DNA of 64,000 nucleotides from JADLCB01 sp964398315 (GTDB lineage: Bacteria > Planctomycetota > Phycisphaerae > Tepidisphaerales > Tepidisphaeraceae), in the NCBI GenBank assembly GCA_964398315.1, contig CAYNMV010000016.1, positions 1-64,000 on the forward strand. The letters are read 5' to 3'. The position numbers were made by a program, and so were the translations under genes. Under the pieces are notes generated by a model. It was not told the DNA's origin. It did not search any database and was given only the letters and a program-made list of their open reading frames with translations. Shown piece after piece: positions 26,974-35,724 of this stretch (position 1 is the first letter of the stretch; every line of letters starts with the position of its first letter).

Positions 26974-28118
26974 CCCCTGCCGCACCTGCACATCCCGCCA
27001 CCAGCGGCGAGTCTCATCGAGCCAGCACCGAGGCCGCCGTCCGGGCGGATTTCAGCGTCATCCGCTATGCCCAGTGCTGGGAGGATGCCGACATCCTGCT
27101 CGAAGCCCTGGGCGTGCAGCCCGGTGATGTCTGTCTGTCGATCGCCTCGGCCGGTGATAATTCATTTTCCCTTCTGTCGCGCGATCCAGCCCGCGTGATC
27201 GCCGTCGATCTGAATCCCGCACAGCTTGCCTGTGTCCATCTGCGCAAGGCGGCCTACGCACTGCTGAATCACGATGAGTTGCTGCGCCTGATCGGCGCCC
27301 GGCCAGACGATCACCGCGCCGCCCTTTACGCCCGCTGCCGGCCCGAATTGCCGCTCGCAGCGCGACAATTCTGGGATGATCACCCTCAGCTCATTGCCGC
27401 AGGGATCGGTTCGGCAGGGAAGTTCGAGCGCTATTTCGCCCTGTTCCGCAACCGTGTCCTGCCGTGGGGCCACTCACGCGGGCGGGTGCAGCGGCTGCTG
27501 GCCGGTGGTACACGTGAACATCGGCAGGCGTTCTTCGAATCGACCTGGAACAGTTGGCGCTGGCGACTGATGTTCCGCCTCTTTTTCTCGCGCCTGGTTA
27601 TGGGCCGGCTGGGGCGCGATCCGGCCTTTTTCCGCTACGTTGAAGGCTCGGTGGCCGAGCGCATCGCCGCCCGCGCCCGCCATGCGCTGGTGGAACTCAA
27701 CCCGGCGGAGAACCCCTATCTCCAGTGGATCCTCACGGGCCGCTACCTCACCGCCCTGCCACACGCCCTGCGCCCCGAGAACTTCGATGCCATCCGCCGC
27801 AATCTCGATCGCCTGGAGATCTATCATGGCTCGATTGAGGATTATCTCGCGGCCAATCCCGGCGTACGAATTGACCGCTTCAACCTGAGCGACATCTTTG
27901 AATACATGTCCGAAGCCAATACCGCCGCCCTGCTGCGGCGGCTGACCGATTCAGCCACACCCGGTGCGCGTCTGGTTTACTGGAACATGCTGGTGCCACG
28001 CAGCGCTCCGGCAGAACTGGCCCACCGCCTGCGACCGGTGGAAGGGCTGGGCGAGGCGCTGCTGCTGCGCGACAAGGCATTTTTCTACTCACGCCTGGTA
28101 GTGGAGGCGGTGACGTGA
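26970..28118 (+). CDS. DUF3419 / BtaA-like aminocarboxypropyltransferase
   Basis: 382 residues. YAQCWEDADILLEAL (34-48), LSIASAGDNSFSLL (56-69) and VIAVDLNPAQLACV (76-89) are the hallmark blocks of DUF3419. The best-known member, BtaA, moves the 3-amino-3-carboxypropyl group of S-adenosylmethionine onto diacylglycerol, the first step of betaine lipid (DGTS) synthesis. The late block RFNLSDIFEYMSEAN also fits. No BtaB-like N-methyltransferase is nearby, so the product could stay as a homoserine ether lipid, or the acceptor may be a prenylated molecule made by the neighbours. Coupled at both ends (ATGA before, TGATG after). Confidence 0.88.
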   Translation: MTPAAPAHPATSGESHRASTEAAVRADFSVIRYAQCWEDADILLEALGVQPGDVCLSIASAGDNSFSLLSRDPARVIAVDLNPAQLACVHLRKAAYALLNHDELLRLIGARPDDHRAALYARCRPELPLAARQFWDDHPQLIAAGIGSAGKFERYFALFRNRVLPWGHSRGRVQRLLAGGTREHRQAFFESTWNSWRWRLMFRLFFSRLVMGRLGRDPAFFRYVEGSVAERIAARARHALVELNPAENPYLQWILTGRYLTALPHALRPENFDAIRRNLDRLEIYHGSIEDYLAANPGVRIDRFNLSDIFEYMSEANTAALLRRLTDSATPGARLVYWNMLVPRSAPAELAHRLRPVEGLGEALLLRDKAFFYSRLVVEAVT

Positions 28119-29467
28119 TGCATCCACTTTTGGGCATCGCAGCCGTGCTGGTGACGCTGGCTGTGCTGATGGCACTGCTCAAGGTGATTGAGCACTGGTT
28201 GCAGCCACCTGCGGAACTGGTGCGCAAGCTGCTGCATGTCGGCATGGGCAGCGTTGTCCTCACCTTTCCCTGGTTGTTTGATCGCACGTGGCCGGTGGTT
28301 CTGCTGGCGGCCATCGCCACCGCAGCGCTGGCTGTGGTGCGCCTTGCCCCGGCGCTGCGGGATGGAGTAGGTACGGTGCTCAACCGCGTCCAGCGCCCGA
28401 GCCTGGGTGAGATCTACTTCGCCATCGCGGTCGGCGTGCTGTTCTGGCTGAGCGCCGGCAATCCACTGTTGTTTTGCCTGCCCATGCTGATCATGACCCT
28501 GGCCGATGCCACCGCGGCCCTGATCGGCCTGGCCTATGGCAAGGTGCGCTACCTGACCAGCGACGGGCTGAAAAGCGCTGAAGGCTCCATCGCCTTCTTC
28601 GCCATCGCGTTCCTGAGCGTGCATGTGCCGCTGCTGCTGCTGACCGATACCGGCCGGGCTGAGACGCTGTTGATCGCGCTGGTCATCGGCATCCTGGCGA
28701 TGCTGCTGGAGGCGATCGCCTGGCGCGGCCTGGACAACCTGCTCATCCCACTGGGAGCCTATGCCTTCCTGCGCGTCTATCTGAACGAGTCGGTCGAACC
28801 GCTGATGGTGCGGCTGGTGGCAACGCTGGCATTCCTGGCACTGGCGCTGTCGTGGCGACGGCGCTCATCGCTGGATGACAGCGCCCTGATGACCGCTGCG
28901 CTGTTCGGCTATGGCGCGCTGATGCTGGGCAACCGGCTGTGGCTCATCGGGCCGGTGATGGTGTTCCTGGCCCACACTCTCATCTGGCCGCGGCATGGCC
29001 CGCGGCGGCAGCACACGGTCTGGGCCGTGCTGGCGGTGATCACAACGGCACTGCTTTGGCTGGCGCTGAACGTACGTCAGCCATCGAACCACTATTACCA
29101 TGCCTACGCCGTGACCTTCGGCGCACACCTGGCAATTTTCGGCGTGTCCTACATCCCGCTTAGTATCCCCCGCCACCGCCAGTGGCGCGGGCTGGCCGGC
29201 TGGGTGTTGATCGGATGGGTACTGGCGCTGATACAGGTGATATTCACGATAGCGCCTGCCGCCATCCGCCTCACAGCCCCCGCGCTGAGCCTGCTGCTGG
29301 CAACACTGGCCGGGGTGGCGGTGGGAGGCGGTGTGTTCTTCCTTCTACGCCCTTACCTCTACGATCCGCGCCGATCGGATGCGCGGGTCCACAGTGCGGG
29401 GTTTGCCGCCGGACTGCTGGGATCCCTGGTCGCTTTCGCTATCGAGACGCTGATTCATCAGGCATGA
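28118..29467 (+). CDS. Polyprenol/phytol-kinase-like membrane protein with extra C-terminal domain
   Basis: 449 residues, almost all membrane segments. The first half matches CTP-dependent lipid kinases (dolichol and phytol kinases, related to CDP-diglyceride synthases): ELVRKLLHVGMG (His40), LIMTLADATAALIGLAYGK, and DGLKSAEGSIAFF, the K-S-x-E-G-S block. The second half (about 235-449) adds some six helices; its opening (SSLDDSALMTAALFGYGALML) recalls DUF92, the phytyl-phosphate kinase family, but only weakly. A role in phosphorylating a prenyl or long-chain alcohol would suit the UbiA and HMGR-like partners. The ATG overlaps the preceding stop (TGATG). It is the last gene of the cluster. Confidence 0.8.
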   Translation: MHPLLGIAAVLVTLAVLMALLKVIEHWLQPPAELVRKLLHVGMGSVVLTFPWLFDRTWPVVLLAAIATAALAVVRLAPALRDGVGTVLNRVQRPSLGEIYFAIAVGVLFWLSAGNPLLFCLPMLIMTLADATAALIGLAYGKVRYLTSDGLKSAEGSIAFFAIAFLSVHVPLLLLTDTGRAETLLIALVIGILAMLLEAIAWRGLDNLLIPLGAYAFLRVYLNESVEPLMVRLVATLAFLALALSWRRRSSLDDSALMTAALFGYGALMLGNRLWLIGPVMVFLAHTLIWPRHGPRRQHTVWAVLAVITTALLWLALNVRQPSNHYYHAYAVTFGAHLAIFGVSYIPLSIPRHRQWRGLAGWVLIGWVLALIQVIFTIAPAAIRLTAPALSLLLATLAGVAVGGGVFFLLRPYLYDPRRSDARVHSAGFAAGLLGSLVAFAIETLIHQA

Positions 29468-29679
29468 ACCCGCACCATCCGATTCGACAGACAGCCTGCT
29501 TGCCCGTTGCTTCGCCACGACAGCGAAATGCCCCATGTGATGGCCATGGGCAGTGAACCCGCAGCGGGCGGGTGACGATGGATCGGGCGCAGGTTTGGGG
29601 TAGGATGCAACCCCTTCGGCCCGTCATCCGCCAGCGCGGGGTTGGCCGTACTAACGGTGCAGAATCTGGAAGGAAAAGC

Positions 29680-31779
29680 GTGAAAGTGGAATCCGCTGAG
29701 AACTGGTCGCCGTGGATGAGCCGCCTGGTCATCTGGTGCGCTTTCGTCATCCTCTGCCTGGCGACGATCGTGCAGTACGCCACCGATTCCACCCTCGCCG
29801 CGCTGTCGGTGATGGTGACCGATGGGGGCGTGGCGCTGCTGTGGATACTGGCCGCGGCGGGCGTGGGTGCAGGCCTGCTGCGGCCATGGTTGCGCGGAAA
29901 GCACTGGGCGTTGCGGCTGTCCACCGCCATCGGTAGCGGGATGGGGCTGTTTGCACTGGCCTTACTGGGGCTGGGCCTGGCCGGCTGGCTAAATCGGCCG
30001 ACGGTTTGGGCCATGTTTTTCGGCGGATTGGCGCTGGGGGCGTTGCCGGACTTGCCGCGCCTGCTGAAGCATGGGCTGCCCCTTACTCCCAATCCGCAGC
30101 AACATCCCGACACCGCCGCGGAGTGGGCCTGGCTGCCGCTGGCGGTGAACCTGGGGATGCTGCTGGTGGCGGCGGCGATCGTACCGGGGCTGCTTTGGAA
30201 GCCGGAAGACCCGCATCCGTACGATGTGCTCAGCTATCATCTCCAGGTGCCGCGCGAGTGGTATGAGATGGGGCGCATTGCGCCGTTGCGGCACAATGTT
30301 TTCTCCTTTTTCCCCATGGGGATGGAGGTGCATTACCTGGCCGGCATGCACCTAATGGGCGGGCCATGGCGCGGGATGTACGTGGCCCAGTTCATCAATG
30401 TCTGGCTGGCGGTGACACTGGTGATGGGCCTCTATGGCGCCTGCCGCACACTCCGGCCTGATGCCCCCCGCCTGCTGGCGATCGCAGCGGCCATGCTGGC
30501 CGGTGGTACCCCATGGACGCTGATGCTCTCCAGTGTTGCCTATGCCGAGACGGGCCTGATGCTCTTTGCCGGCCTGAGCGTGACGTGGCTGTTGATCTTC
30601 CTGGAAACCGGCCGCATCGCCCCGGCCTGCATCGCGGGTCTGCTGGGGGGCTTCGCCTGCGGTGTCAAGTATCCAGCCGTTCCGATGCTGGTGATCGCCG
30701 CGACGCTTGCCTGCCTGCTGGCTGGCCTGATGGGGCACATGAGGCGTTCTGACAACCCCACAGGGGAGCGTGACGACGGGAAGCAGAAGCCATCAGCGCA
30801 GAAGCATGCCCAGCCGAACACCATCGCGGTATCGAACAACCCGCATCCCGCCACACAGGAAGGGTCACACGCATGGCGCCGGCTGCTTTTCGGCTGTGTT
30901 CTTTACAGTGCGGTTGCCTTGGCGGCCTTCTCGCCATGGCTGGTGCGCAATCTTGTCTGGGCGGGCAACCCGGTTTTTCCGCTGGCGATGGGCACGTTCG
31001 GCCAGGGACATTTCAGCGATGAGCAGGTAGAGCGATTCGAGCGCGCCCATGGGATTCCCGAGGCGCAGCGGCCGATCCCCGCGCGCCTGGCACGGCTGGG
31101 ACAGGTGTGGCTGTGGGACTGGCAGTTTGGCTATCTGCTGGTGCCGCTGGCAGCGATCGCGCTGCTGAGCGTCATCGGCCGGCCATGGGCGATGATGCTG
31201 CTCGTGCTGGGGGGGGTCGCGCTGCTGATCTGGTTCTTCTTCACCCACCTGCTGGGGCGGTTTCTCACCTTTACGATCCCCCTGTCGGCCCTGGCCATTG
31301 GCCTGCATCCGCGCCGATGGATCGCCGCCATCACGGCCACCGCCGTGGCTGTTATCGTCGTCGTGACCACATGGATCAACCTGCATGGCGCGATGATCGC
31401 CTTCGGCGACTATGGCCGGGCCGGTCTGTTCGCCGCCGAGGACCTGAGCTTCATGATCCCCGAAGAACTGGATGCCATGCGCACCACGGATCAGCGTATC
31501 GCACTGGTGGGTGATGCGGGCGCGTTCTTCTACCAGATTCCCATGGAACGCCTGCTCTACCGCACCGTCTTTGATGTGGATGGGCAGGCTGATACTGTGT
31601 GGACCGCGTGGCGGGCGGACGAGGCGGATGTGCTGGTGATTCACCCGGCCGAATTGCGTCGGCTGCATCAATACTACGCACATATCCCCCCTGCCCCACC
31701 GGAGTTGGCCGGACGGACCCTGCCGCTGGTCCTTCCCCGGCAGGCGTTGCCATCAGCAGATACCGGCAATGCCAGGTGA
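29680..31779 (+). CDS. GT-C-type polytopic membrane glycosyltransferase-like protein
   Basis: 699 residues from a GTG with GGAAGGAAA just upstream; ATGs at 29578 and 29605 are possible but lack such a site. About twelve membrane segments are present. The large first loop contains HPYDVLSYHLQVPREWYEMG, as in ArnT/PMT-like GT-C enzymes, which use polyprenyl-phosphate sugars. A Gly/Lys/Asn-rich cytoplasmic insert (about residues 355-400) separates the two membrane halves, and a soluble domain with IALVGDAGAFFY ends the protein. The donor and acceptor are unknown. It follows the lipid-like cluster by 212 bases on the same strand and may use its polyprenol products; that link is inference. Confidence 0.72.
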   Translation: MKVESAENWSPWMSRLVIWCAFVILCLATIVQYATDSTLAALSVMVTDGGVALLWILAAAGVGAGLLRPWLRGKHWALRLSTAIGSGMGLFALALLGLGLAGWLNRPTVWAMFFGGLALGALPDLPRLLKHGLPLTPNPQQHPDTAAEWAWLPLAVNLGMLLVAAAIVPGLLWKPEDPHPYDVLSYHLQVPREWYEMGRIAPLRHNVFSFFPMGMEVHYLAGMHLMGGPWRGMYVAQFINVWLAVTLVMGLYGACRTLRPDAPRLLAIAAAMLAGGTPWTLMLSSVAYAETGLMLFAGLSVTWLLIFLETGRIAPACIAGLLGGFACGVKYPAVPMLVIAATLACLLAGLMGHMRRSDNPTGERDDGKQKPSAQKHAQPNTIAVSNNPHPATQEGSHAWRRLLFGCVLYSAVALAAFSPWLVRNLVWAGNPVFPLAMGTFGQGHFSDEQVERFERAHGIPEAQRPIPARLARLGQVWLWDWQFGYLLVPLAAIALLSVIGRPWAMMLLVLGGVALLIWFFFTHLLGRFLTFTIPLSALAIGLHPRRWIAAITATAVAVIVVVTTWINLHGAMIAFGDYGRAGLFAAEDLSFMIPEELDAMRTTDQRIALVGDAGAFFYQIPMERLLYRTVFDVDGQADTVWTAWRADEADVLVIHPAELRRLHQYYAHIPPAPPELAGRTLPLVLPRQALPSADTGNAR

Positions 31780-31997
31780 GTGCTCAGGGAATCCAGGCCA
31801 ATCATGCCCTGTCCTCACCCCCCCCCGCAAGAGCATGCAAAACGGCGGTCTACCCTGACATACTCGTCCCCGGTGCCGGTACATTATCCCCTGAATGGCT
31901 TTTCTCCGATGGCCGGCGATCGTCAGCCACAACCCCACTCTTCACGGAGTTGACGCCATGGTTGGCAATCGGGTGGGGTCTGGCTTACTCTCGCGGC

Positions 31998-32528
31998 ATG
32001 AGCACACAGGCGCCGGAGTTTATCCCAACCGATGTTCCGCTGGATGCGAAGGTGGCGATCGTGGCTGCGCGCTTCAATGCGCCGATCGTCGATGAGTTGC
32101 TGCGGGGCTGCCTCGCACGACTGGACGAATTGGGCGTGGGCGCGGATCGCGTGCTGGTCGAGCGCGTGCCGGGGGCATTTGAGCTGCCCTTGGCAGCCAA
32201 GGCGCTGGCGGCCACCCGCCGCTTCGCAGCGGTCATCTGCCTGGGCGCGGTCATCCGCGGCGAAACGCCTCATTTTGACTATGTGGCCGGTGAGGCAGCG
32301 CGAGGTGTGCAGGATGCGGCCCTGGAAACGGGACTGCCGATCATCTTCGGCGTGCTGACCACCAACAACGAGGAGCAGGCGCGCGATCGCATCGGTGGCC
32401 GCCACGGCCATGCCGGCCAGCGCGCCGCCGAAGCAGCGCTGGAGATGATCACCGTGCTCCGTCGTATCGAGTCCGGCCGCGAATCTGCCCCACGTCGCTC
32501 CGGCCGGGGCAAGCGGGAGATTCTCTGA
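31998..32528 (+). CDS. ribH: 6,7-dimethyl-8-ribityllumazine synthase
   Basis: 176 residues; cytoplasmic enzyme that condenses 5-amino-6-ribitylamino-uracil with dihydroxybutanone phosphate, the penultimate step of riboflavin synthesis. The family blocks are all present: VAARFNAPIVDELLRGC, VPGAFELPLAAKAL, CLGAVIRGETPHFDYV (catalytic His), IIFGVLTTNNEEQARDRIGG and AAEAALEM. The usual GNKG next to the phosphate site reads GHAG, so one conserved Lys is lacking. A basic 20-residue C-terminal tail (APRRSGRGKRE) is longer than usual. No other rib gene is near. It converges with the malate dehydrogenase gene, with only 20 bases between the stops. Confidence 0.93.
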   Translation: MSTQAPEFIPTDVPLDAKVAIVAARFNAPIVDELLRGCLARLDELGVGADRVLVERVPGAFELPLAAKALAATRRFAAVICLGAVIRGETPHFDYVAGEAARGVQDAALETGLPIIFGVLTTNNEEQARDRIGGRHGHAGQRAAEAALEMITVLRRIESGRESAPRRSGRGKREIL

Positions 32529-32548
32529 TCCGCGGATGAAAAGCCGCC

Positions 32549-33484
32549 TTACAGTCGCACAGCCCTGACCAGCGCCTTGACATGATCGATCGAGGTCTGG
32601 AAGGCGCGTTTCTCGGCTTCGTCCAGCTCGATCTCGATCACGCGCTCAACCCCGCCTGCGCCGAGAATGCACGGCACGCCGACAAAATAGCCCCCGATGC
32701 CGTATTCCTGATCGCACCAGGCGGCACAGGGCAGGATACGGCGGCGATCGCGCAGGATCGCCTCGGCCATCTCAATGGTGGCCGCAGCAGGCGCGTAGTA
32801 CGCGCTGCCGGTTTTGAGCAGGCTGACTATCTCTGCCCCGCCCTTGCGTGTGCGTTCGATGATCTGGTCGAGACGAGCAGGGTCGATGAGTTGGGTAATC
32901 GGGATGCCGCCGGCGAAGGTGTAGCGCTTGAGCGGCACCATGTCATCACCATGCCCGCCCAACAGCAGCGCCTGCACATCCTCCACGCTGCATCCGATCT
33001 CCTCGGCCAGGAAGGCGCGGTACCGGGCGGTATCCAGCACGCCCGCCTGTCCCATGACCCGCCGTGGCTCAAAGCCCGAGGCCTTCCAGGCTACATAGAC
33101 CATCGCATCCAGCGGGTTGGAGACAACGATCAGGACAGCCTCCGGAGAGGTGGCCGCGATACGCTGGGCGATTCCCTTGACGATGCCGGTATTGATGCTC
33201 AGCAGGTCGTCGCGGCTCATGCCCGGCTTGCGCACCACACCGGCGGTGATGATGACCACATCGCTGCCGCGGGTGGCCTCATAGTCAGTGGCGCCGACGA
33301 TCCGGGCATCGATGCCGGCGATGGGAGTCGATTCATACAGGTCCAGCGCCTTGCCCTGGGGTGTGCCGTCCAGGGCCGGGATGTCCACGAGGACCACATC
33401 GCCGAGTTGCTGCTGCATCGCCAGCAGTGCGCAGGTGGAGCCGACATTGCCGGAGCCGATGATGCTGATCTTGGATCGTCGCAT
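32549..33484 (-). CDS. mdh: Malate dehydrogenase, LDH-like (MDH type 3)
   Basis: 311 residues from the ATG at 33484 (an in-frame GTG lies nine bases upstream). The Rossmann start KISIIGSGNVGSTCALLAMQ is followed by the specificity loop VVRKPGMSRDDLL. Arg in the position equivalent to residue 102 of LDH marks malate/oxaloacetate rather than lactate specificity. The catalytic block LLLGGHGDDMVPL supplies His. The enzyme interconverts malate and oxaloacetate with NAD in the TCA cycle. A second malate dehydrogenase of a different family lies directly upstream on the same strand, behind a terminator, so the two are probably transcribed separately. Confidence 0.92.
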   Translation of the reverse strand: MRRSKISIIGSGNVGSTCALLAMQQQLGDVVLVDIPALDGTPQGKALDLYESTPIAGIDARIVGATDYEATRGSDVVIITAGVVRKPGMSRDDLLSINTGIVKGIAQRIAATSPEAVLIVVSNPLDAMVYVAWKASGFEPRRVMGQAGVLDTARYRAFLAEEIGCSVEDVQALLLGGHGDDMVPLKRYTFAGGIPITQLIDPARLDQIIERTRKGGAEIVSLLKTGSAYYAPAAATIEMAEAILRDRRRILPCAAWCDQEYGIGGYFVGVPCILGAGGVERVIEIELDEAEKRAFQTSIDHVKALVRAVRL

Positions 33485-33670
33485 GAAGCGCACAGCTTAC
33501 CAGAGAGCGGGCAGCGCGTAAGCCCGGGCGGCAGCATTGGACGTCGGCTGCATGCAGTTTTCACCCGGGATTATGCAAGGGCCACCAGGGCGGAACAGCT
33601 GCGGTGAGGAACCGGCGTCCATCGGCCCGAGACACGACTGGTTGCCGCCCTGGCATGCAGCAGAAAAGCG

Positions 33671-33694
33671 CGTGGCCCGCTTGAGCGGGCCACG
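33671..33694 (-). terminator. Intrinsic terminator of the type 2 malate dehydrogenase gene
   Basis: CGTGGCCCGC and GCGGGCCACG form a perfect 10-bp stem with a four-base loop. On the - strand a GCGCTTTTCTG stretch follows, giving a short U-run. It begins 34 bases after the stop at 33728, a textbook position. Confidence 0.8.
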
Positions 33695-33727
33695 CCAAAG
33701 GTCACTTATCTGCAAACGAAACAGAGG

Positions 33728-34711
33728 CTACTTCAGCATCCCCTCCACCGCCTGGCGCTCCTCAACCAGTTCCTGGTTGGTCCGCGCGATCTTTTCCCGG
33801 GCGAAGTCATCCATCGGAAGATCCTTGATGACCTCGTAGCTGCCGGGCGTGGTTGTGCGGACGGGCAGGCCGGCCCAGACGTTGGGATCGAAGCCGTACT
33901 CGCCATTGCTCTTGACCGCCACGCTGTGGACCTTGCCCGGGGTCATCAGGTCACGCACGTGATCCACCAGGGCATTGGCAGCGCTGGCGGCAGAACTGGC
34001 GCCACGGGCGGCAATGATCGCGGCCCCGCGCTTGCCCACGGTCTCCTGGAACTCGCCGCGCAGCCACTCATGATGGCCGATGACCTGCGGCACGGGCTTG
34101 CCGTTGATCTTGGCCAGGTGGAAAGCGCTGAACATCGTCGGGCTGTGGTTGCCGAAGATGAACACATCACTCACGGCCGTGGTGGCCACATTCGCCTTCC
34201 TGGCCAGTTGGGTCACCGCGCGATTCTGGTCGAGGCGGACCATGGCGGTGTAGCGATCGGCCGGCAGGCGGCGGGCAACCGCGGCGGCGATCATGCAGTT
34301 GGTGTTGGCCGGATTGCCTACCACCGCGATGCGTGCATCGGCGGCGGCGACGCGGTCGATCACCTGTCCCTGCTCGACGAAGATCTTGCCGTTGTCCTTG
34401 AGCAGGTCGGCCCGCTCCATCCCCGGCCCGCGCGGCTTGGCACCCACCAGCAGGCACCAGTTGGCATCGCCGAAGCCTTCCTCGGCCTTGCTGGTCAGCA
34501 CCATTCCCTGCAACAGGGGGAAAGCACAGTCCTCCAGTTCCATGGCGACGCCTTCCAGCGCCTTCATGGCCTTCTCATTGGGAATCTCGATCAGTTGCAG
34601 GATGACCGGCTGGTCGGGACCGAACATCTGGCCGGAGGCGATGCGGAACAGCAGGGCATAGCCGATCTGACCGGCTGCGCCCGTGACGGCGACGCGAATG
34701 GGTTGTTTCAT
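33728..34711 (-). CDS. mdh: Malate dehydrogenase, type 2 (NADP-MDH-like family)
   Basis: 327 residues from the ATG at 34711, preceded by AAGGAAAG. The start IRVAVTGAAGQIGYALLFRIASGQMFG is typical of the cytosolic/NADP-dependent malate dehydrogenase family. Further blocks are LVGAKPRGPGMERADLL (substrate Arg), VVGNPANTNCMI, and FGNHSPTMF with catalytic His. It makes oxaloacetate from malate in central metabolism. Why two malate dehydrogenases from separate families stand in tandem is not clear; different cofactor or direction is possible. The gene ends at a good intrinsic terminator. Confidence 0.93.
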   Translation of the reverse strand: MKQPIRVAVTGAAGQIGYALLFRIASGQMFGPDQPVILQLIEIPNEKAMKALEGVAMELEDCAFPLLQGMVLTSKAEEGFGDANWCLLVGAKPRGPGMERADLLKDNGKIFVEQGQVIDRVAAADARIAVVGNPANTNCMIAAAVARRLPADRYTAMVRLDQNRAVTQLARKANVATTAVSDVFIFGNHSPTMFSAFHLAKINGKPVPQVIGHHEWLRGEFQETVGKRGAAIIAARGASSAASAANALVDHVRDLMTPGKVHSVAVKSNGEYGFDPNVWAGLPVRTTTPGSYEVIKDLPMDDFAREKIARTNQELVEERQAVEGMLK

Positions 34712-34844
34712 GCGCTTTCCTTGTGAGAGACGGCTCAATCAACGATGGGCCGATTATTGGGAAATGCCACCACAGATTCAACGCCCCAGCCGGGCAGGAC
34801 GCTTCGGCGGGTGCGTTGGCCGGAGGGATATGCCGGCGGGCCAC

Positions 34845-35543
34845 TCAGTGGATAGCCAGCTCCGTATCCACAGTGTCGCGGGCGATAGCGCCGTTGACCA
34901 GATGAACCACCCGATCCGCGCAGCCGCCGATACGGCCTCCATCGCGGTCAGTGACCAGGATCGTCAGGCCGTCCTCGCGGAGCCGCTCGAGGGTCTGGCA
35001 AAGGCGATCGATCGCTCCGGGGCTGAGACCGCCGGCCGGCTCATCGATGAGCAGCAGCCGCGGACGTGACATCAGGGCCCGGCACAGGGCCAGCATCTGC
35101 TGTTCATGGGCACGGAGCTGGGTGGTTGCCTTGCCGCGTGTCTGCTCCAGCACGTTGAAACGCTCGTACAAGTCCTGCATATCGGACGTGATGGCCGGCC
35201 GCAGCGTGCGCTGATACGCCCCCAGCAGCAGGTTCTCACGGACGCTCAGATCCGGCACCACCGCACGGCCCTGCGGCACATGGGCAATGCCCAGCTCGAC
35301 AATCCGGTGCGGCGGCAGGTGGTGGATCGGCTCCATATCAGGCCGCTCATCGGATCGGGCCCAGGTGATGCGCCCCGCACTGGGCCGGATGAGGCCGGAG
35401 ATCGCGCGCAGCAGCGTGGTCTTGCCTGCACCACAGGCTCCGGTAACAGCGACAATCTGTCCAATGTCGATATGCAGCGACACCCCGCGCAACGCGTGGA
35501 TCGGACCGTAGTGCACATTCAGATTTTCGACTGACAGCAGCAC
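34845..35543 (-). CDS. LivF-like ABC ATPase with damaged signature motif
   Basis: 232 residues from a GTG at 35543 (GAGGGG upstream). The sequence follows LivF, the branched-chain amino acid transporter ATPase: VENLNVHYGPIHALRGVSL, Walker A GACGAGKTTLL, Q-loop region IAHVPQGRAVVPDLSVRENL, Walker B LLLIDEP. The ABC signature, normally LSGGEQQ, reads LRAHEQQ, so the Ser-Gly-Gly that contacts ATP is missing, and the H-loop region is VTDRDGG. No Liv permease or binding protein is nearby. It may be a decaying orphan or may have taken another role. Downstream of the phosphonate-type transporter on the same strand, 181 bases away. Confidence 0.82.
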   Translation of the reverse strand: MLLSVENLNVHYGPIHALRGVSLHIDIGQIVAVTGACGAGKTTLLRAISGLIRPSAGRITWARSDERPDMEPIHHLPPHRIVELGIAHVPQGRAVVPDLSVRENLLLGAYQRTLRPAITSDMQDLYERFNVLEQTRGKATTQLRAHEQQMLALCRALMSRPRLLLIDEPAGGLSPGAIDRLCQTLERLREDGLTILVTDRDGGRIGGCADRVVHLVNGAIARDTVDTELAIH

Positions 35544-35724
35544 GTGATGCCCCTCTTCGCGTCGTAAATGTGTCCCCTGCCTGCCATACAATATCCTCAT
35601 GGACCAGATGCGATTTCGCAAGTAGCGAAGTGCGCGCCATGGGTTGCGTCAAATGGCCGCAGCAGCGTAGGGAGGCAGAAGGGATTTGAACGCCGGGTGA
35701 GCCGGGAGTTGAGGCCGGCCCGGA

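Noticed and set aside
35670..35700. TTCAAATCCC-like T-arm sequence on the - strand, suggesting a tRNA end or attachment site
   Set aside because: The flanking bases cannot form a T-stem or acceptor stem, and no upstream arms were found. A similar fragment at 44679-44692 also fails, so both are chance matches.
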